This document shows positions 9,684-17,486 of a DNA stretch of 64,000 nucleotides, piece after piece. Origin of the DNA: Myxococcota bacterium (GTDB lineage: Bacteria > Myxococcota_A > Bradymonadia > UBA7976 > UBA1532). Made by a program: the position numbers and the translations under genes. Under the pieces are notes generated by a model, which made no database searches, was not told the DNA's origin, and saw nothing but the letters and a program-made list of their open reading frames with translations. Within the stretch, counting starts at the first letter, position 1; each line of letters starts with the position of its first letter. Location of the stretch: contig CAUJDF010000008.1 of NCBI GenBank assembly GCA_963169045.1, forward strand, positions 1-64,000, given 5' to 3'.

Positions 9684-10145
9684 ATGAAGCTGCGCATCGG
9701 CATCCTGGGCTTCTTGTTGGCGGCCGGCGTGGGCGCGCTGGTGGGCGTCGGCGGCTTCACCTTCGGCTACGCCGAGGGGTGGAGCTACTTCAGCCCCGAC
9801 CCGCGCGCCTGCGTCAATTGTCACATCATGAACCCGCAGTACGACTCGTGGCAGAAGAGCAGCCATCACACCGTCGCGGTGTGCAACGACTGCCACCTGC
9901 CGCACGACTTCTTCGGCAAGTACGTCGCCAAGGCGCGCAACGGCTTCAACCACTCCTGGGCGTTCACGTTCCAGGACTTCCCGGAGCCGATCCGCATCAC
10001 GCCGAAGAACGCCGAGATCCTGCAGGACAACTGCGTCGAGTGCCACGCGGGCTTCGTGCACCCGATCCTGGTCTCGGGCGAGCCGCAGTGCGTGCGCTGC
10101 CACGCCGACGTCGGACACGGGCCGCGGACCGGCCTGGGCCGTTAG
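9684..10145 (+). CDS. nrfH: NrfH, membrane tetraheme cytochrome c of nitrite reductase
   Basis: Small quinol dehydrogenase subunit of 153 residues that anchors NrfA and hands it electrons from menaquinol at the outer face of the inner membrane. One N-terminal membrane helix (residues about 4-26) is followed by four heme c sites: CVNCH, CNDCH, CVECH and CVRCH. The first lies in [14 protein letters not shown], with the Met typical of NrfH heme 1. Length and order fit the NapC/NirT family short form. nrfA starts 12 bases downstream behind a GGGAGGA box, so the pair forms one transcription unit. Confidence 0.95.
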   Translation: MKLRIGILGFLLAAGVGALVGVGGFTFGYAEGWSYFSPDPRACVNCHIMNPQYDSWQKSSHHTVAVCNDCHLPHDFFGKYVAKARNGFNHSWAFTFQDFPEPIRITPKNAEILQDNCVECHAGFVHPILVSGEPQCVRCHADVGHGPRTGLGR

Positions 10146-10157
10146 GGAGGACAACGC

Positions 10158-11819
10158 ATGCGCCGCGTGTGGGGCTACCTGATCGCCATCGTGCTGACCG
10201 CCGCGGTCACGTTCGCGGTGACCGCGCTCCTCATCAACATCTTCACGCGCAAGCAGGAGGAGCGGACGCCCTTCGCGCGCCTCGTCGAAGTGACCGAGAT
10301 CACGACGGATCCGGCGCCGTGGGGCACGAACTGGCCGCGCGAGTACGACAGCTACAAGCGCACGGTCGACGTGACGCGCACGCGCTACGGCGGCTCGAGC
10401 GCGATGCCCGAACAGAAGCTGGACCGCGAGCCGTGGCTGCGGCGCATGTACGCGGGCTACGCCTTCGCGCTCGACTTCCGCGACCGGCGCGGCCACGCCT
10501 ACATGCTCTACGACCAGGAGCACACCGAGCGCGTGACGAAGAAGCCGCAGCCCGGCGCGTGCCTGCACTGCCACGCCTCGATGGCGCCCACGTGGCGGCG
10601 CATCGGCCTCGAAGCGGAGGGCAAGCCGGCGACGCCGGAGATCCTCGCGAAGGCCTTCGACTGGCCGGCGGTGATGAAGGGCTTCGAGACGCTCTCGACG
10701 AAGCCCTACGCGGAGGCGAACGCCGAGCTGCGCAAGACGCCGGACGGCACCCCCGGCGAGCCCGACGCGCACCCCGTGGCGTGCATCGACTGCCACGACC
10801 CCGAGACGATGGCCATCCGCGTGACGCGCCCCGGCTTCGTGCGCGGCATCCAGGCGCTCGCCGCCGGCGACGCCCCGGTGCCGCACCTGCCGAGCCTCGA
10901 GCGGTGGCGCGAGGGCGACCGCAAGACGCCGTACGATCCCAACGCCGACGCCACCCGCCAGGAGATGCGCTCGTTCGTCTGCGGCCAGTGCCACGTCGAG
11001 TACTACTGCGGCCCGAAGATGACCCTGTTCTTCCCCTGGAACAAAGGCATGACCGCCGACCAGATCGAGGCGACGTACGCCGAGACGAAGTTCCCCGACG
11101 GCGAGCCCTTCTACGACTGGAAGCACGGTGAGACCGGCGCGCTCGTGCTCAAGGCACAGCACCCCGAGTTCGAGATGTGGTCCCAGGGGACGCACGCGCG
11201 CGCGGGCGTCGCCTGCGCCGACTGCCACATGCCCTACGTGCGCGAGGGCGCGATGAAGGTCTCCGACCACTGGGTGCGCAGCCCGCTGCTGATGGTCAAC
11301 CGCGCATGCCAGACGTGTCACAACGTCGACGAGGACGAGCTGACGGCGCGCGTCGCCAAGATCCAGGACCGCACGCGCGAGCTGCTCGACCGCTCGGCGA
11401 CGGCGCTGACCGACATGCTCGACGGCATCCGGGCGGCGAAGGCGGCGGGCGCGACGCCCGAGCAGCTCGCGCCCCTGTTCGCGCTGCAGCGCAAGGCCCA
11501 GTGGCGCATCGACTTCGTCAGCAGCGAGAACTCGATGGGGTTCCACGCCGACCAGGAGACGGCGCGCGTGCTCGCCGAGGCGCTCGACTACGCGCGCCAG
11601 GCCCAGGCGATGGCGGTGACGCTGCGCGCGCCGGCGGCCCCCGCGGGCGAGCAGCCCACCGAACCCGTCGAGGGCGTCACGCCCACCGGCAAGTCGCCGC
11701 CCGGCCCGTACAGCCAGCCGGGCAGCCCGCAGGGCGCCGCCGCCCCCGCGGCGCCCGCGCCCGCCACCGAGGCGCCGCCACCCGCCTCGGCGCCGACCCC
11801 GGCCCCGTCCGCCCCGTAA
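10158..11819 (+). CDS. nrfA: NrfA, ammonia-forming cytochrome c nitrite reductase
   Basis: Periplasmic pentaheme enzyme reducing nitrite to ammonia with six electrons supplied by NrfH. The 553-residue protein has an N-terminal membrane/signal helix and five heme motifs: CLHCH (about residue 135), CIDCH (209), CGQCH (275), CADCH (about 353) and CQTCH (about 384). The block [10 protein letters not shown] provides the Tyr near the active site and Ca site. The first, catalytic heme usually carries CxxCK; here the fifth residue is His, a variant known in some NrfA lineages. The C-terminus extends into about 60 residues rich in Pro and Ala, probably disordered and not part of the core enzyme. Confidence 0.94.
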   Translation: MRRVWGYLIAIVLTAAVTFAVTALLINIFTRKQEERTPFARLVEVTEITTDPAPWGTNWPREYDSYKRTVDVTRTRYGGSSAMPEQKLDREPWLRRMYAGYAFALDFRDRRGHAYMLYDQEHTERVTKKPQPGACLHCHASMAPTWRRIGLEAEGKPATPEILAKAFDWPAVMKGFETLSTKPYAEANAELRKTPDGTPGEPDAHPVACIDCHDPETMAIRVTRPGFVRGIQALAAGDAPVPHLPSLERWREGDRKTPYDPNADATRQEMRSFVCGQCHVEYYCGPKMTLFFPWNKGMTADQIEATYAETKFPDGEPFYDWKHGETGALVLKAQHPEFEMWSQGTHARAGVACADCHMPYVREGAMKVSDHWVRSPLLMVNRACQTCHNVDEDELTARVAKIQDRTRELLDRSATALTDMLDGIRAAKAAGATPEQLAPLFALQRKAQWRIDFVSSENSMGFHADQETARVLAEALDYARQAQAMAVTLRAPAAPAGEQPTEPVEGVTPTGKSPPGPYSQPGSPQGAAAPAAPAPATEAPPPASAPTPAPSAP

Positions 11820-11828
11820 CGCAACGCG

Positions 11829-11849
11829 GCGCGCCCGACGCGCAATTTT
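11829..11849 (+). terminator. Weak intrinsic terminator candidate after nrfA
   Basis: Just after the nrfA stop, GCGCG (11829-11833) pairs with CGCGC (11839-11843) across a five-base loop and is followed by AATTTT. The stem is short but GC-only and the T run is the only one nearby. It sits between nrfA and the next gene, 40 bases before that gene's start. Support is modest. Confidence 0.35.
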
Positions 11850-11889
11850 CTGCTTGTGGCGCGCGTTCGATTTCGACATCGTGGGGGGC

Positions 11890-12630
11890 ATGAAGAACGC
11901 GCCCCTCTCCGTACTCGAGCTGCAGCGACGCCTCGTATACTCGCTGCTGCGGCCGGCCGCGCGCCTGAGCCGGCTGTTCCGCCTGCCGCTCAAGACGCTC
12001 GAGGAGCTCATCCGCCTCGCCTACTTCGAGGAGCTGCGGCGCGGCGGCGCGGTGCCGCAGAGCGAGGTGGCGCGCGTGTTCGGCAAGTCGCTGCGCACGG
12101 TCGTCCAGCTCGAGCGCGAATACCGCGACGACTTTCTGGCGCCGGCGCACGAGGTGGAGCGCACGCGCCGCGTCGAGGACGCTCTCGAGGGCGGCCCGCT
12201 GCGCGCCGCCGAGGTGGCCGGCCGGCTCGGCGAGCCCGCCGACGAGGTGCGCTGCCTGCTCGAGGGCCTCGCCGCCGCCGGCCGCGTCGCGCGCGACGCC
12301 GACGACCGCTACGTGCTGAACCGCGCGTTCGTGTCGCTCGTGCGCGACGAGATCGGGGCGCGCGTCGACGGCCTGCACCACCAGCTCGACGTGGTCACGG
12401 CGGCGGTGGTGACGCGGTTCCTCGACGGGGCGCGGCCGACGGTGGCGCGCACCCTGTCGTTCGTCGCCGCCCCCGAGGACGTGGAGCGGCTGGGGCAGAC
12501 GCTGGCGCGCGCCTTCCGCGAGGCGTGCGGCGCCGCGGAGGACGCGGCCCTGCACAAGGGCGGGCACGCCCGCTTTGGCGCCACCTTCGCGCTGGCGCCG
12601 ATGGACGCGATCGAAGAACGGGACGTCTGA
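11890..12630 (+). CDS. Predicted helix-turn-helix regulator, DUF6502-like
   Basis: Protein of 246 residues, no signal peptide. The first 90 residues (LLRPAARLSRLFRLPLKTLEELIRLAYFEELRR, then SEVARVFGKSLRTVVQLEREY; given in parts) look like a DNA-binding helical domain of the DUF6502 type, in which a tract of LLRP is followed by a winged helix. Residues 95-140 (GPLRAAEVAGRLGEPADEV) suggest a second winged helix reading low-complexity operators. The C-terminal third has FVSLVRDEIGARVDGLHHQLD, also typical of that group. The ATG at 11890 follows GTGGGGGG; an earlier in-frame codon at 11854 adds a poorly coding stretch. No target or partner can be named from sequence. Confidence 0.6.
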   Translation: MKNAPLSVLELQRRLVYSLLRPAARLSRLFRLPLKTLEELIRLAYFEELRRGGAVPQSEVARVFGKSLRTVVQLEREYRDDFLAPAHEVERTRRVEDALEGGPLRAAEVAGRLGEPADEVRCLLEGLAAAGRVARDADDRYVLNRAFVSLVRDEIGARVDGLHHQLDVVTAAVVTRFLDGARPTVARTLSFVAAPEDVERLGQTLARAFREACGAAEDAALHKGGHARFGATFALAPMDAIEERDV

Positions 12631-12693
12631 CCGCCGCGTGCGGCAGGCATTGGGGAGCGCGGGCCGCGGGGCCCGGGCCGAAAGGGGTGAGCC

Positions 12694-14370
12694 ATGCGTG
12701 CTTGGGGCGGAGTGGCCCTGGCGCTGCTGCTGGCGGGGTGCATCCAGGAATCGCACGATGACGGCGATCCGGGCATCCGCGAGACCGGCTATCTGTCGTG
12801 CCGCAAGGACGGCGACGCGTGCGGGGCGCGGTGGACGTGCTTCGGCGCAGACGGCGCGACGACCTGCGTCGAGCCGGCCGCGGGCTGCGACGCGCTCACG
12901 TGCGACTGCGCGGGCGAGGCGCTGTGCGGCGAGCGGGCGTGCCGCGACGTCGAGGGCGGCGTGGCGTGCGGCGGCGGGCCGGACGCGGCGCCGCCGCCCG
13001 ACTTCGGCCTGCTGCCCCGGACCGACGACGCGGCGCTGCCCGACTTCGGCGGCCCGTGGGACGGCGCCCCGCCCGACGCCGGCCTGCTCGAGCCGCACTG
13101 GGAGCTGCGCGTCGTCCACGTGTCGTCCGAGGCGATCCGCGTGCGCGGGGGCGGCGAGGACCGGGCCGTCCTGCGCTTCGGGGTCCGGCGCAACGGCCTG
13201 CCGCCCGATCCGCCGGTGGCGCTGCGCGTCACGCTCCCGGCGGACAGCGACGCCGCGCTGTCCGTCGAGAGCGCCGTGACCGACGCGGCCGGCGAGGTGC
13301 GCGTCGACGTCCAGGGCGGCACCCGCGTGGGCCCCCTGGCCGTCGCGGCGCGGCTGGACGACCCGCTCCCGCCGGTCGGCGTCCAGGCGACGCTGCAGGT
13401 GCTGGCCGGGCCACCGAGCGCCGCCTCTCTGGCCGTGTCGTGCGCCGATCCGGTGCTGGCGGCGTTCCTCGAGCGGACGCCGTGGCGGTTCGCGGCCGGG
13501 CCGCCGTCGACCGCCTGCCAGGCGACGATCGCCGACCGCTTCGGCAACGCCGTCGAGGCCCCCCAGGTCGAGCTGTGGGCCGAGGCCGGCGAGGTCCGCG
13601 TCCTCGAGCTGGCCATGCCGCCCGGCCTGTTCACCGGCGACCTGCTCGCGACGGCGCCGCCCCCGGTCGACGTCGCGCCGGCGGGCCCCTCCCCCGAGGA
13701 CGGCCTGGTGACGATGGTGGCGGTCGTCCGCGGGGAGGAGCGCTTCACCGATCTCGACGGCAACGGCGTGTGGGACGACGGCATCGACCTGCTCGAGCCC
13801 GAGGACGACCGGCCCGAGCCCTACCTCGACACCAACGGCAACGGCACCCGGGACGAGGACGAGCCCTTCCGCGACGCGAACGAGAACGGGCTCTGGGACG
13901 AGGGCAACGGCCTGTGGGACACCGACGCCGAGATCTGGGCGGCGACCACGGTGCTGTGGGTCGGGCCGCACGTCGAGGCGCCGGACGTCACGGGCGTCGA
14001 GTGCATCGACCTCTGCGCGCTCGCGCCGCCGGAGTGCCCCGGCGCCGACTTCCGCCTCCTGCCGCGCGGCTCGGCGAGCGTCTGGAGCCTCTTCACCGAT
14101 GCGAACGGCAACTGCGTCGGTGGCGATGGGGGCGCCGTGACGTTCGGCGCCACGAGCGAGGCGGTCGACGTCGAAGGCGAGGCCCAGCCCCTCTCGCAGA
14201 CGTGCTTCGTCGAGGGGGCGCCCCGCGCCCGGCCGTTGGCGGCGCTCCTGACCGACGGCGGGGCGATGACGGCCGAGCGCGAGTACTTCCAGGTCGAGAT
14301 CCGCGCCGAGTACCCGCTCGCCGACGGCACCGCCGCCCGCGTCGTGCGCACGCTCACGGGCTGCCGCTGA
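12694..14370 (+). CDS. Large lipoprotein with Asp-rich calcium-loop repeats
   Basis: Predicted outer-membrane lipoprotein of 558 residues; lipobox LAGC at residue about 13. A Cys-rich segment follows (residues 30-95, eight or more Cys with CDCAGEALCGERAC spacing), then a Pro/Asp linker and beta-rich Ig-like sequence with an invasin-like flavour (VTDAAGEVRVDVQGG). Residues about 350-410 hold successive DxDGNG-type loops: DLDGNGVWDDG, DTNGNGTRDEDE, DANENGLWDEG, which match calcium-binding EF-hand-like loops of surface proteins. Function is not recognised; surface display and calcium binding are inferred. RBS-like AAAGGGG precedes the start. Confidence 0.75.
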   Translation: MRAWGGVALALLLAGCIQESHDDGDPGIRETGYLSCRKDGDACGARWTCFGADGATTCVEPAAGCDALTCDCAGEALCGERACRDVEGGVACGGGPDAAPPPDFGLLPRTDDAALPDFGGPWDGAPPDAGLLEPHWELRVVHVSSEAIRVRGGGEDRAVLRFGVRRNGLPPDPPVALRVTLPADSDAALSVESAVTDAAGEVRVDVQGGTRVGPLAVAARLDDPLPPVGVQATLQVLAGPPSAASLAVSCADPVLAAFLERTPWRFAAGPPSTACQATIADRFGNAVEAPQVELWAEAGEVRVLELAMPPGLFTGDLLATAPPPVDVAPAGPSPEDGLVTMVAVVRGEERFTDLDGNGVWDDGIDLLEPEDDRPEPYLDTNGNGTRDEDEPFRDANENGLWDEGNGLWDTDAEIWAATTVLWVGPHVEAPDVTGVECIDLCALAPPECPGADFRLLPRGSASVWSLFTDANGNCVGGDGGAVTFGATSEAVDVEGEAQPLSQTCFVEGAPRARPLAALLTDGGAMTAEREYFQVEIRAEYPLADGTAARVVRTLTGCR

Positions 14371-14371
14371 C

Positions 14372-14388
14372 CGGGGCAGGACGCCCCG
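14372..14388 (+). terminator. GC hairpin directly after the lipoprotein stop
   Basis: CGGGGC (14372-14377) and GCCCCG (14383-14388) form a six-base-pair stem with loop AGGAC, beginning two bases after the stop codon. There is no T run, so it may be a rho-assisted end or only a GC-rich coincidence. Confidence 0.3.
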
Positions 14389-14426
14389 CCCGGGGCTGGC
14401 ACGCGCGTTGAATCCTCAATTAGATC

Positions 14427-15773
14427 ATGGTGTTCCCGCAGCTGGTGCTGGCCGTCCTGCTCGCGATCGCGCCCGGCGACCGCGCGATCACGCGGGCCGT
14501 GGAGCGACTGATCGAGGCCGAGGACCCGGCGCGGGCGGCGCGGCTCGAAGTGACGACGGAGCAGGGCGTGGTCACGCTGCGCGGCGTCACCGACACGCCG
14601 CTCCACACCGCGCGCGCCGCGGACCTCGCCGCCGGCGTGCGCGGCGTGCGCGACGTCGTCGACCGGATCGAGGTGGTGCCGACGCCCCGCGCCGACGCCG
14701 CCGTGGGGCGCGACGTGGAGGCCGCGCTGCGCGAGCACCCCGCCACCGAGGCGGCGTCGTTCGGCGTGCGCGTCGAGGGGGGCATCGTCACGCTCTCCGG
14801 CGCCGTGGAGACGCCCGCCGAGCGCGCGATGGCGGGCGAGCTGGCGCGGGCCGTGCGCGGGGCGCGCGCGGTGGTCGACCGGGTGGTCGTCGCGTCGCAG
14901 GCGCCCCGCACCGACGAGGAGGTCCGCGCCGATGTGCGCGCCCGCCTCGACATGTCGGCGCGTCTGCGGGCCGGCGCGGTGCGGGTCGACGTCCTCGGCG
15001 GCCGCGTGCGCCTCTCCGGCGCCGTGCCGAGCGCCGCCGAGCGGGACGCGGCGATCGCGCTGGCGCGCGTCCCCGGCGTGCGCGCCGTGCTCGCCGACCG
15101 CCTCGCGGTCGATCCCGCCGCGCGCCCCCTCCCCGCGCCGACGCCGGGGGACGCCGCCATCCGCGAGGCCATCCGCCGCGCATTGGCGCTCGATGCGCGC
15201 GTGCCGGGGGAGGGCGTCGACGTCGACGTCCGCGACGGCGAGGTGATGCTCTCCGGCGCGGTGGACCTGCTCGAGGCGAAGTGGGCCGCGGTCGAAAATG
15301 CCCGTGCGATCAATGGGGTACGGGCGGTCGTCGACCGGCTCGTCGTCCGCTCGGCGCCGCCGCTCCCCGAGCCCGTCGTGCAGCGGCGCCTCGACGCCGC
15401 CATCACCCGCGACCCGTACGTCGACGGCGGCGGCGTCGTCGGGCGCGTGGAGGGCGGCGTGGCCCGCCTCGAGGGCCGCGTCGAGTCCCTCGCCGCGCGC
15501 CGGCGCGCCCACGTGGTCACCGCCGCCGTCGCCGGCATCGACACGATCGACGACCGCCTGCAGGGGCCCGCGCCGGCGCTGGCCGACGCCGTGCGGCAGC
15601 GCCTCGCCCGGAGCGCGCTCGTCGAGGGCGGCCGCGTCCGCGTCGAGGTGAAGGGCGACGTCGTCACGCTGCGCGGCGAGGTGCCCTCGTGGGCCGCGCG
15701 CCACGCGGCGGCGCGGTTCGCGCGCGAGGCCGGCGCCGCCCGCGTCGAGAACCGGATCGAGGTGCGGCGCTGA
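14427..15773 (+). CDS. Six-BON-domain protein
   Basis: A 448-residue protein starting with a hydrophobic segment (VFPQLVLAVLLAIAP) that is probably an export signal. The rest consists of six consecutive BON units of about 65-70 residues, each with a helix, a V(x)VxxGxVTLxGxV strand pair and a GVRxVxDR-like end: roughly residues 20-88, 90-158, 160-228, 235-308, 310-378 and 380-448. BON domains occur in OsmY and in envelope proteins that bind phospholipid. Most relatives carry one to three copies, so this is an extended array. A stress or envelope-stabilising role is inferred. TTAGAT lies one base before the ATG, so the exact start is uncertain. Confidence 0.85.
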   Translation: MVFPQLVLAVLLAIAPGDRAITRAVERLIEAEDPARAARLEVTTEQGVVTLRGVTDTPLHTARAADLAAGVRGVRDVVDRIEVVPTPRADAAVGRDVEAALREHPATEAASFGVRVEGGIVTLSGAVETPAERAMAGELARAVRGARAVVDRVVVASQAPRTDEEVRADVRARLDMSARLRAGAVRVDVLGGRVRLSGAVPSAAERDAAIALARVPGVRAVLADRLAVDPAARPLPAPTPGDAAIREAIRRALALDARVPGEGVDVDVRDGEVMLSGAVDLLEAKWAAVENARAINGVRAVVDRLVVRSAPPLPEPVVQRRLDAAITRDPYVDGGGVVGRVEGGVARLEGRVESLAARRRAHVVTAAVAGIDTIDDRLQGPAPALADAVRQRLARSALVEGGRVRVEVKGDVVTLRGEVPSWAARHAAARFAREAGAARVENRIEVRR

Positions 15774-15899
15774 TGCCGCGCCTCGGCCCGTGCGGCACCG
15801 CACGCCATCGGCGCCTTCCGCGTCGGGACGGCCTGGTGGACGGAGGCCGCGGCGCCCTGACGCTGGCGCGCGGCACGCCCCCATGCGACAGTCGCCCGC

Positions 15900-16352
15900 A
15901 TGGCCTGGTTCGTCGCCGACCTGGTGGTCCTGATCACCGTCGAAGGAGCGGAGGCGAACGTCGTCCACGTCAACACGGTGCTGATCGAGGCCGACGACGC
16001 CGAGGACGCCTGGGATCGCGCCCACGCGCTCGGCCGCGAGGGCGACCAGGACTACCCGAACATGTCGGGCCAGCGCGTCACGTGCCGCTTCCAGGGCGTG
16101 CGCGAGCTGACCGAGCTGTGGGAGGCCCGTCCCGAGCACGGCGCCGAGCTCTTCTTCGAGGAGCAGGTCGACGTGCCCCCCGAGACGCTCCTCCGCCCGA
16201 AGTGCGAGATGAGCGTCTTCCGCGTGCACTGCGAGCCGCCCGACCCGCGCCGCCCCGACTACACCTGCGGCGAGGTCGTCGCCGACGCGGTGGAGGCGCT
16301 GCGCGCCGCGGGCGTCCCCCACCTGCGCCTCGTCACCGAAGACGACGACTGA
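15900..16352 (+). CDS. DUF4288-like protein
   Basis: Cytoplasmic-looking protein of 150 residues. The opening MAWFVADLVVLITVEGAE and the segment VNTVLIEADDAEDAWDRAHALG resemble DUF4288, a small alpha/beta family of unknown role; VTCRFQGVRELTEL also fits. Possible leaderless transcription: a -10-like GACAGT ends seven bases before the ATG and no Shine-Dalgarno box is visible. The last 59 bases of the gene are repeated downstream at 16450-16508, separated by two hairpins. The protein's own function is unknown. Confidence 0.65.
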   Translation: MAWFVADLVVLITVEGAEANVVHVNTVLIEADDAEDAWDRAHALGREGDQDYPNMSGQRVTCRFQGVRELTELWEARPEHGAELFFEEQVDVPPETLLRPKCEMSVFRVHCEPPDPRRPDYTCGEVVADAVEALRAAGVPHLRLVTEDDD

Positions 16353-16508
16353 GCGGCGGCGTTCGGCCCCGGCCGGAGGCCTCCGGGATTCACTCCCGGA
16401 GGCCGAGAGCACTCGCGAAGGCGAGTGCGGATCCGAGCGACCGTGGTGCAGGCGCTGCGCGCCGCGGGCGTCCCCCACCTGCGCCTCGTCACCGAAGACG
16501 ACGAGTGA
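16294..16508. repeat. 59-bp direct repeat of a gene 3' end flanking twin hairpins
   Basis: Bases 16294-16352 (the final codons and stop of the DUF4288 gene) recur at 16450-16508 with a single mismatch (16349 C versus 16505 G). The 97 bases between them contain two perfect stem-loops: 11 bp with loop TTCAC (16378-16388 with 16394-16404) and 8 bp with loop GAAG (16409-16416 with 16421-16428). The second copy ends exactly one base before the stop of the convergent deoxynucleoside kinase gene. The arrangement looks like insertion or duplication of a hairpin element that copied its target, or a duplicated terminator region. Confidence 0.85.
16378..16428. terminator. Tandem stem-loops between convergent genes
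   Basis: An 11-bp perfect stem (GGCCTCCGGGA with its complement) with a five-base loop is followed five bases later by an 8-bp stem (GCACTCGC with GCGAGTGC) and a four-base loop. They lie between the convergent DUF4288 and kinase genes, where a two-way terminator is expected. No T tract follows either, so REP-like intergenic hairpins are an alternative. Confidence 0.5.
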
Positions 16509-17171
16509 TCACACCCCGCGGGTGGGCCGCCACTCGGCGTCGCGCAGGAACGAGCCGTTGAGATACTCGCGTTCGATCACCTCGGCCATCTCGTGTGCGT
16601 CGCGGAACTCCTCCCACGAGACGCGGATGACCGGCACGGTGCGCGCGATGTCGTGGATGAAGTCCTCGTATTCGCGGTGGAGCGCCCGCAGGTAGTCCAT
16701 GCCGATGCCGGACTCCACGTCGCGGCTGCGCGTCTGGATGCGCTCCATCGACGACTCGGGCTTCAGGTCGAGGTACACGATGACGTTGGGACGGCACATG
16801 AAGTTGCTCATGTGCCGGAACAACTGCAGGTACGTGCGGTAGTCGCGCTCGTCCATCAGGTCCTGGTTCACGAGCGTCTTGGCGAAGACCGCGTCCTCGT
16901 AGATCGTGCGGTCCTGCACCCCGCCGCCGCCGCGCCAGATGATCTCCTGGTGCTGCTGGAAGCGCCGGTTCAGCAGATAGATCTGCGTCGCGAACGCATA
17001 CTGCTTCGTGTCTCGGTAGAAGTCGGCGAGATACTCGTTGTCGGTCACCGGCTCGAAGTAGACCGGCAGCCCGAGGTGCTCGCCGAGCGCCCTGGCGAGC
17101 GTCGTCTTGCCGGCGCCGATGAGGCCGGCGATGCCGATGAAGAGGTCCTGCAGCCGCTCTGCGCGTTTCAT
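16509..17171 (-). CDS. Deoxynucleoside kinase (dGK/dAK family)
   Basis: Salvage enzyme that phosphorylates deoxynucleosides to monophosphates using ATP. The 220-residue length is typical. The P-loop is GLIGAGKTT (residues 16-24), followed by FEPVTDNEYL, the substrate-binding VQDRTIYED with the conserved Asp-Arg pair, and the lid region ERIQTRSRDVE. QIYLLNRRFQQHQEI matches the family helix lining the nucleoside site. Substrate preference cannot be told from these motifs. Start chosen at the ATG opening MKRAERLQ; transcribed divergently from the CDP-alcohol phosphatidyltransferase gene across a 315-base gap. Confidence 0.92.
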   Translation of the reverse strand: MKRAERLQDLFIGIAGLIGAGKTTLARALGEHLGLPVYFEPVTDNEYLADFYRDTKQYAFATQIYLLNRRFQQHQEIIWRGGGGVQDRTIYEDAVFAKTLVNQDLMDERDYRTYLQLFRHMSNFMCRPNVIVYLDLKPESSMERIQTRSRDVESGIGMDYLRALHREYEDFIHDIARTVPVIRVSWEEFRDAHEMAEVIEREYLNGSFLRDAEWRPTRGV

Positions 17172-17486
17172 GTCCGGCGTTGTATCGCGTTGTGCCGCCG
17201 CGCTGAACTGGCCGGACGTTCAGGGGCCCGACGTGAAGAATTTCCTGACACCGACCGCCCCTCGCGTGTAAAGTTGCAGCCAGTTCGAAAACGAAAGGGG
17301 CGCGTGGGCATCAGGGGGGCTCGCGCGCTCTTTTCGTTTCCGGCCCCCGCACCTCCGACCCGGAGCATGCACACCCCACGGTCCCGGCGCACGTCTGCCG
17401 CAGGCTCGCACGTCCGCGGCCGTCGCGCCGCGCGGCACGCGCCTTGAAATTCCCGCCCGGCAGCACAGCACACCGAGGGGGAAACG
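17172..17486. other. 315-base divergent intergenic region
   Basis: No coding frame is convincing here. The region separates the divergent deoxynucleoside kinase and CDP-alcohol phosphatidyltransferase genes and should hold both promoters. It contains the long stem-loop at 17289-17339 and a 7-bp inverted repeat GTCCGGC/GCCGGAC (17172-17178 and 17211-17217) next to the kinase start. AT content is locally raised around 17236-17300 compared with the surrounding coding DNA. The plus-strand gene has a GAGGGGGAAA box right before its ATG. Confidence 0.7.
17289..17339 (+). promoter_or_regulatory. Long imperfect stem-loop in divergent leader
   Basis: Bases 17289-17306 and 17322-17339 are complementary over 18 positions when read as plus-strand RNA: all Watson-Crick except three G-U pairs, with a 15-base loop. 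Read as minus-strand RNA those three become A-C mismatches, so the fold favours the transcript toward the phosphatidyltransferase gene. The right arm ends in CTCTTTTCGTTT. It could be an attenuator, an upstream terminator, a small RNA, or a protein-binding palindrome centred on AAACGAAA/TTTCGTTT. Confidence 0.5.

Noticed and set aside
9477-13971. Two long minus-strand frames opposite nrfHA and the lipoprotein gene
   Set aside because: They cover convincing cytochrome and lipoprotein genes and show no protein family signature.
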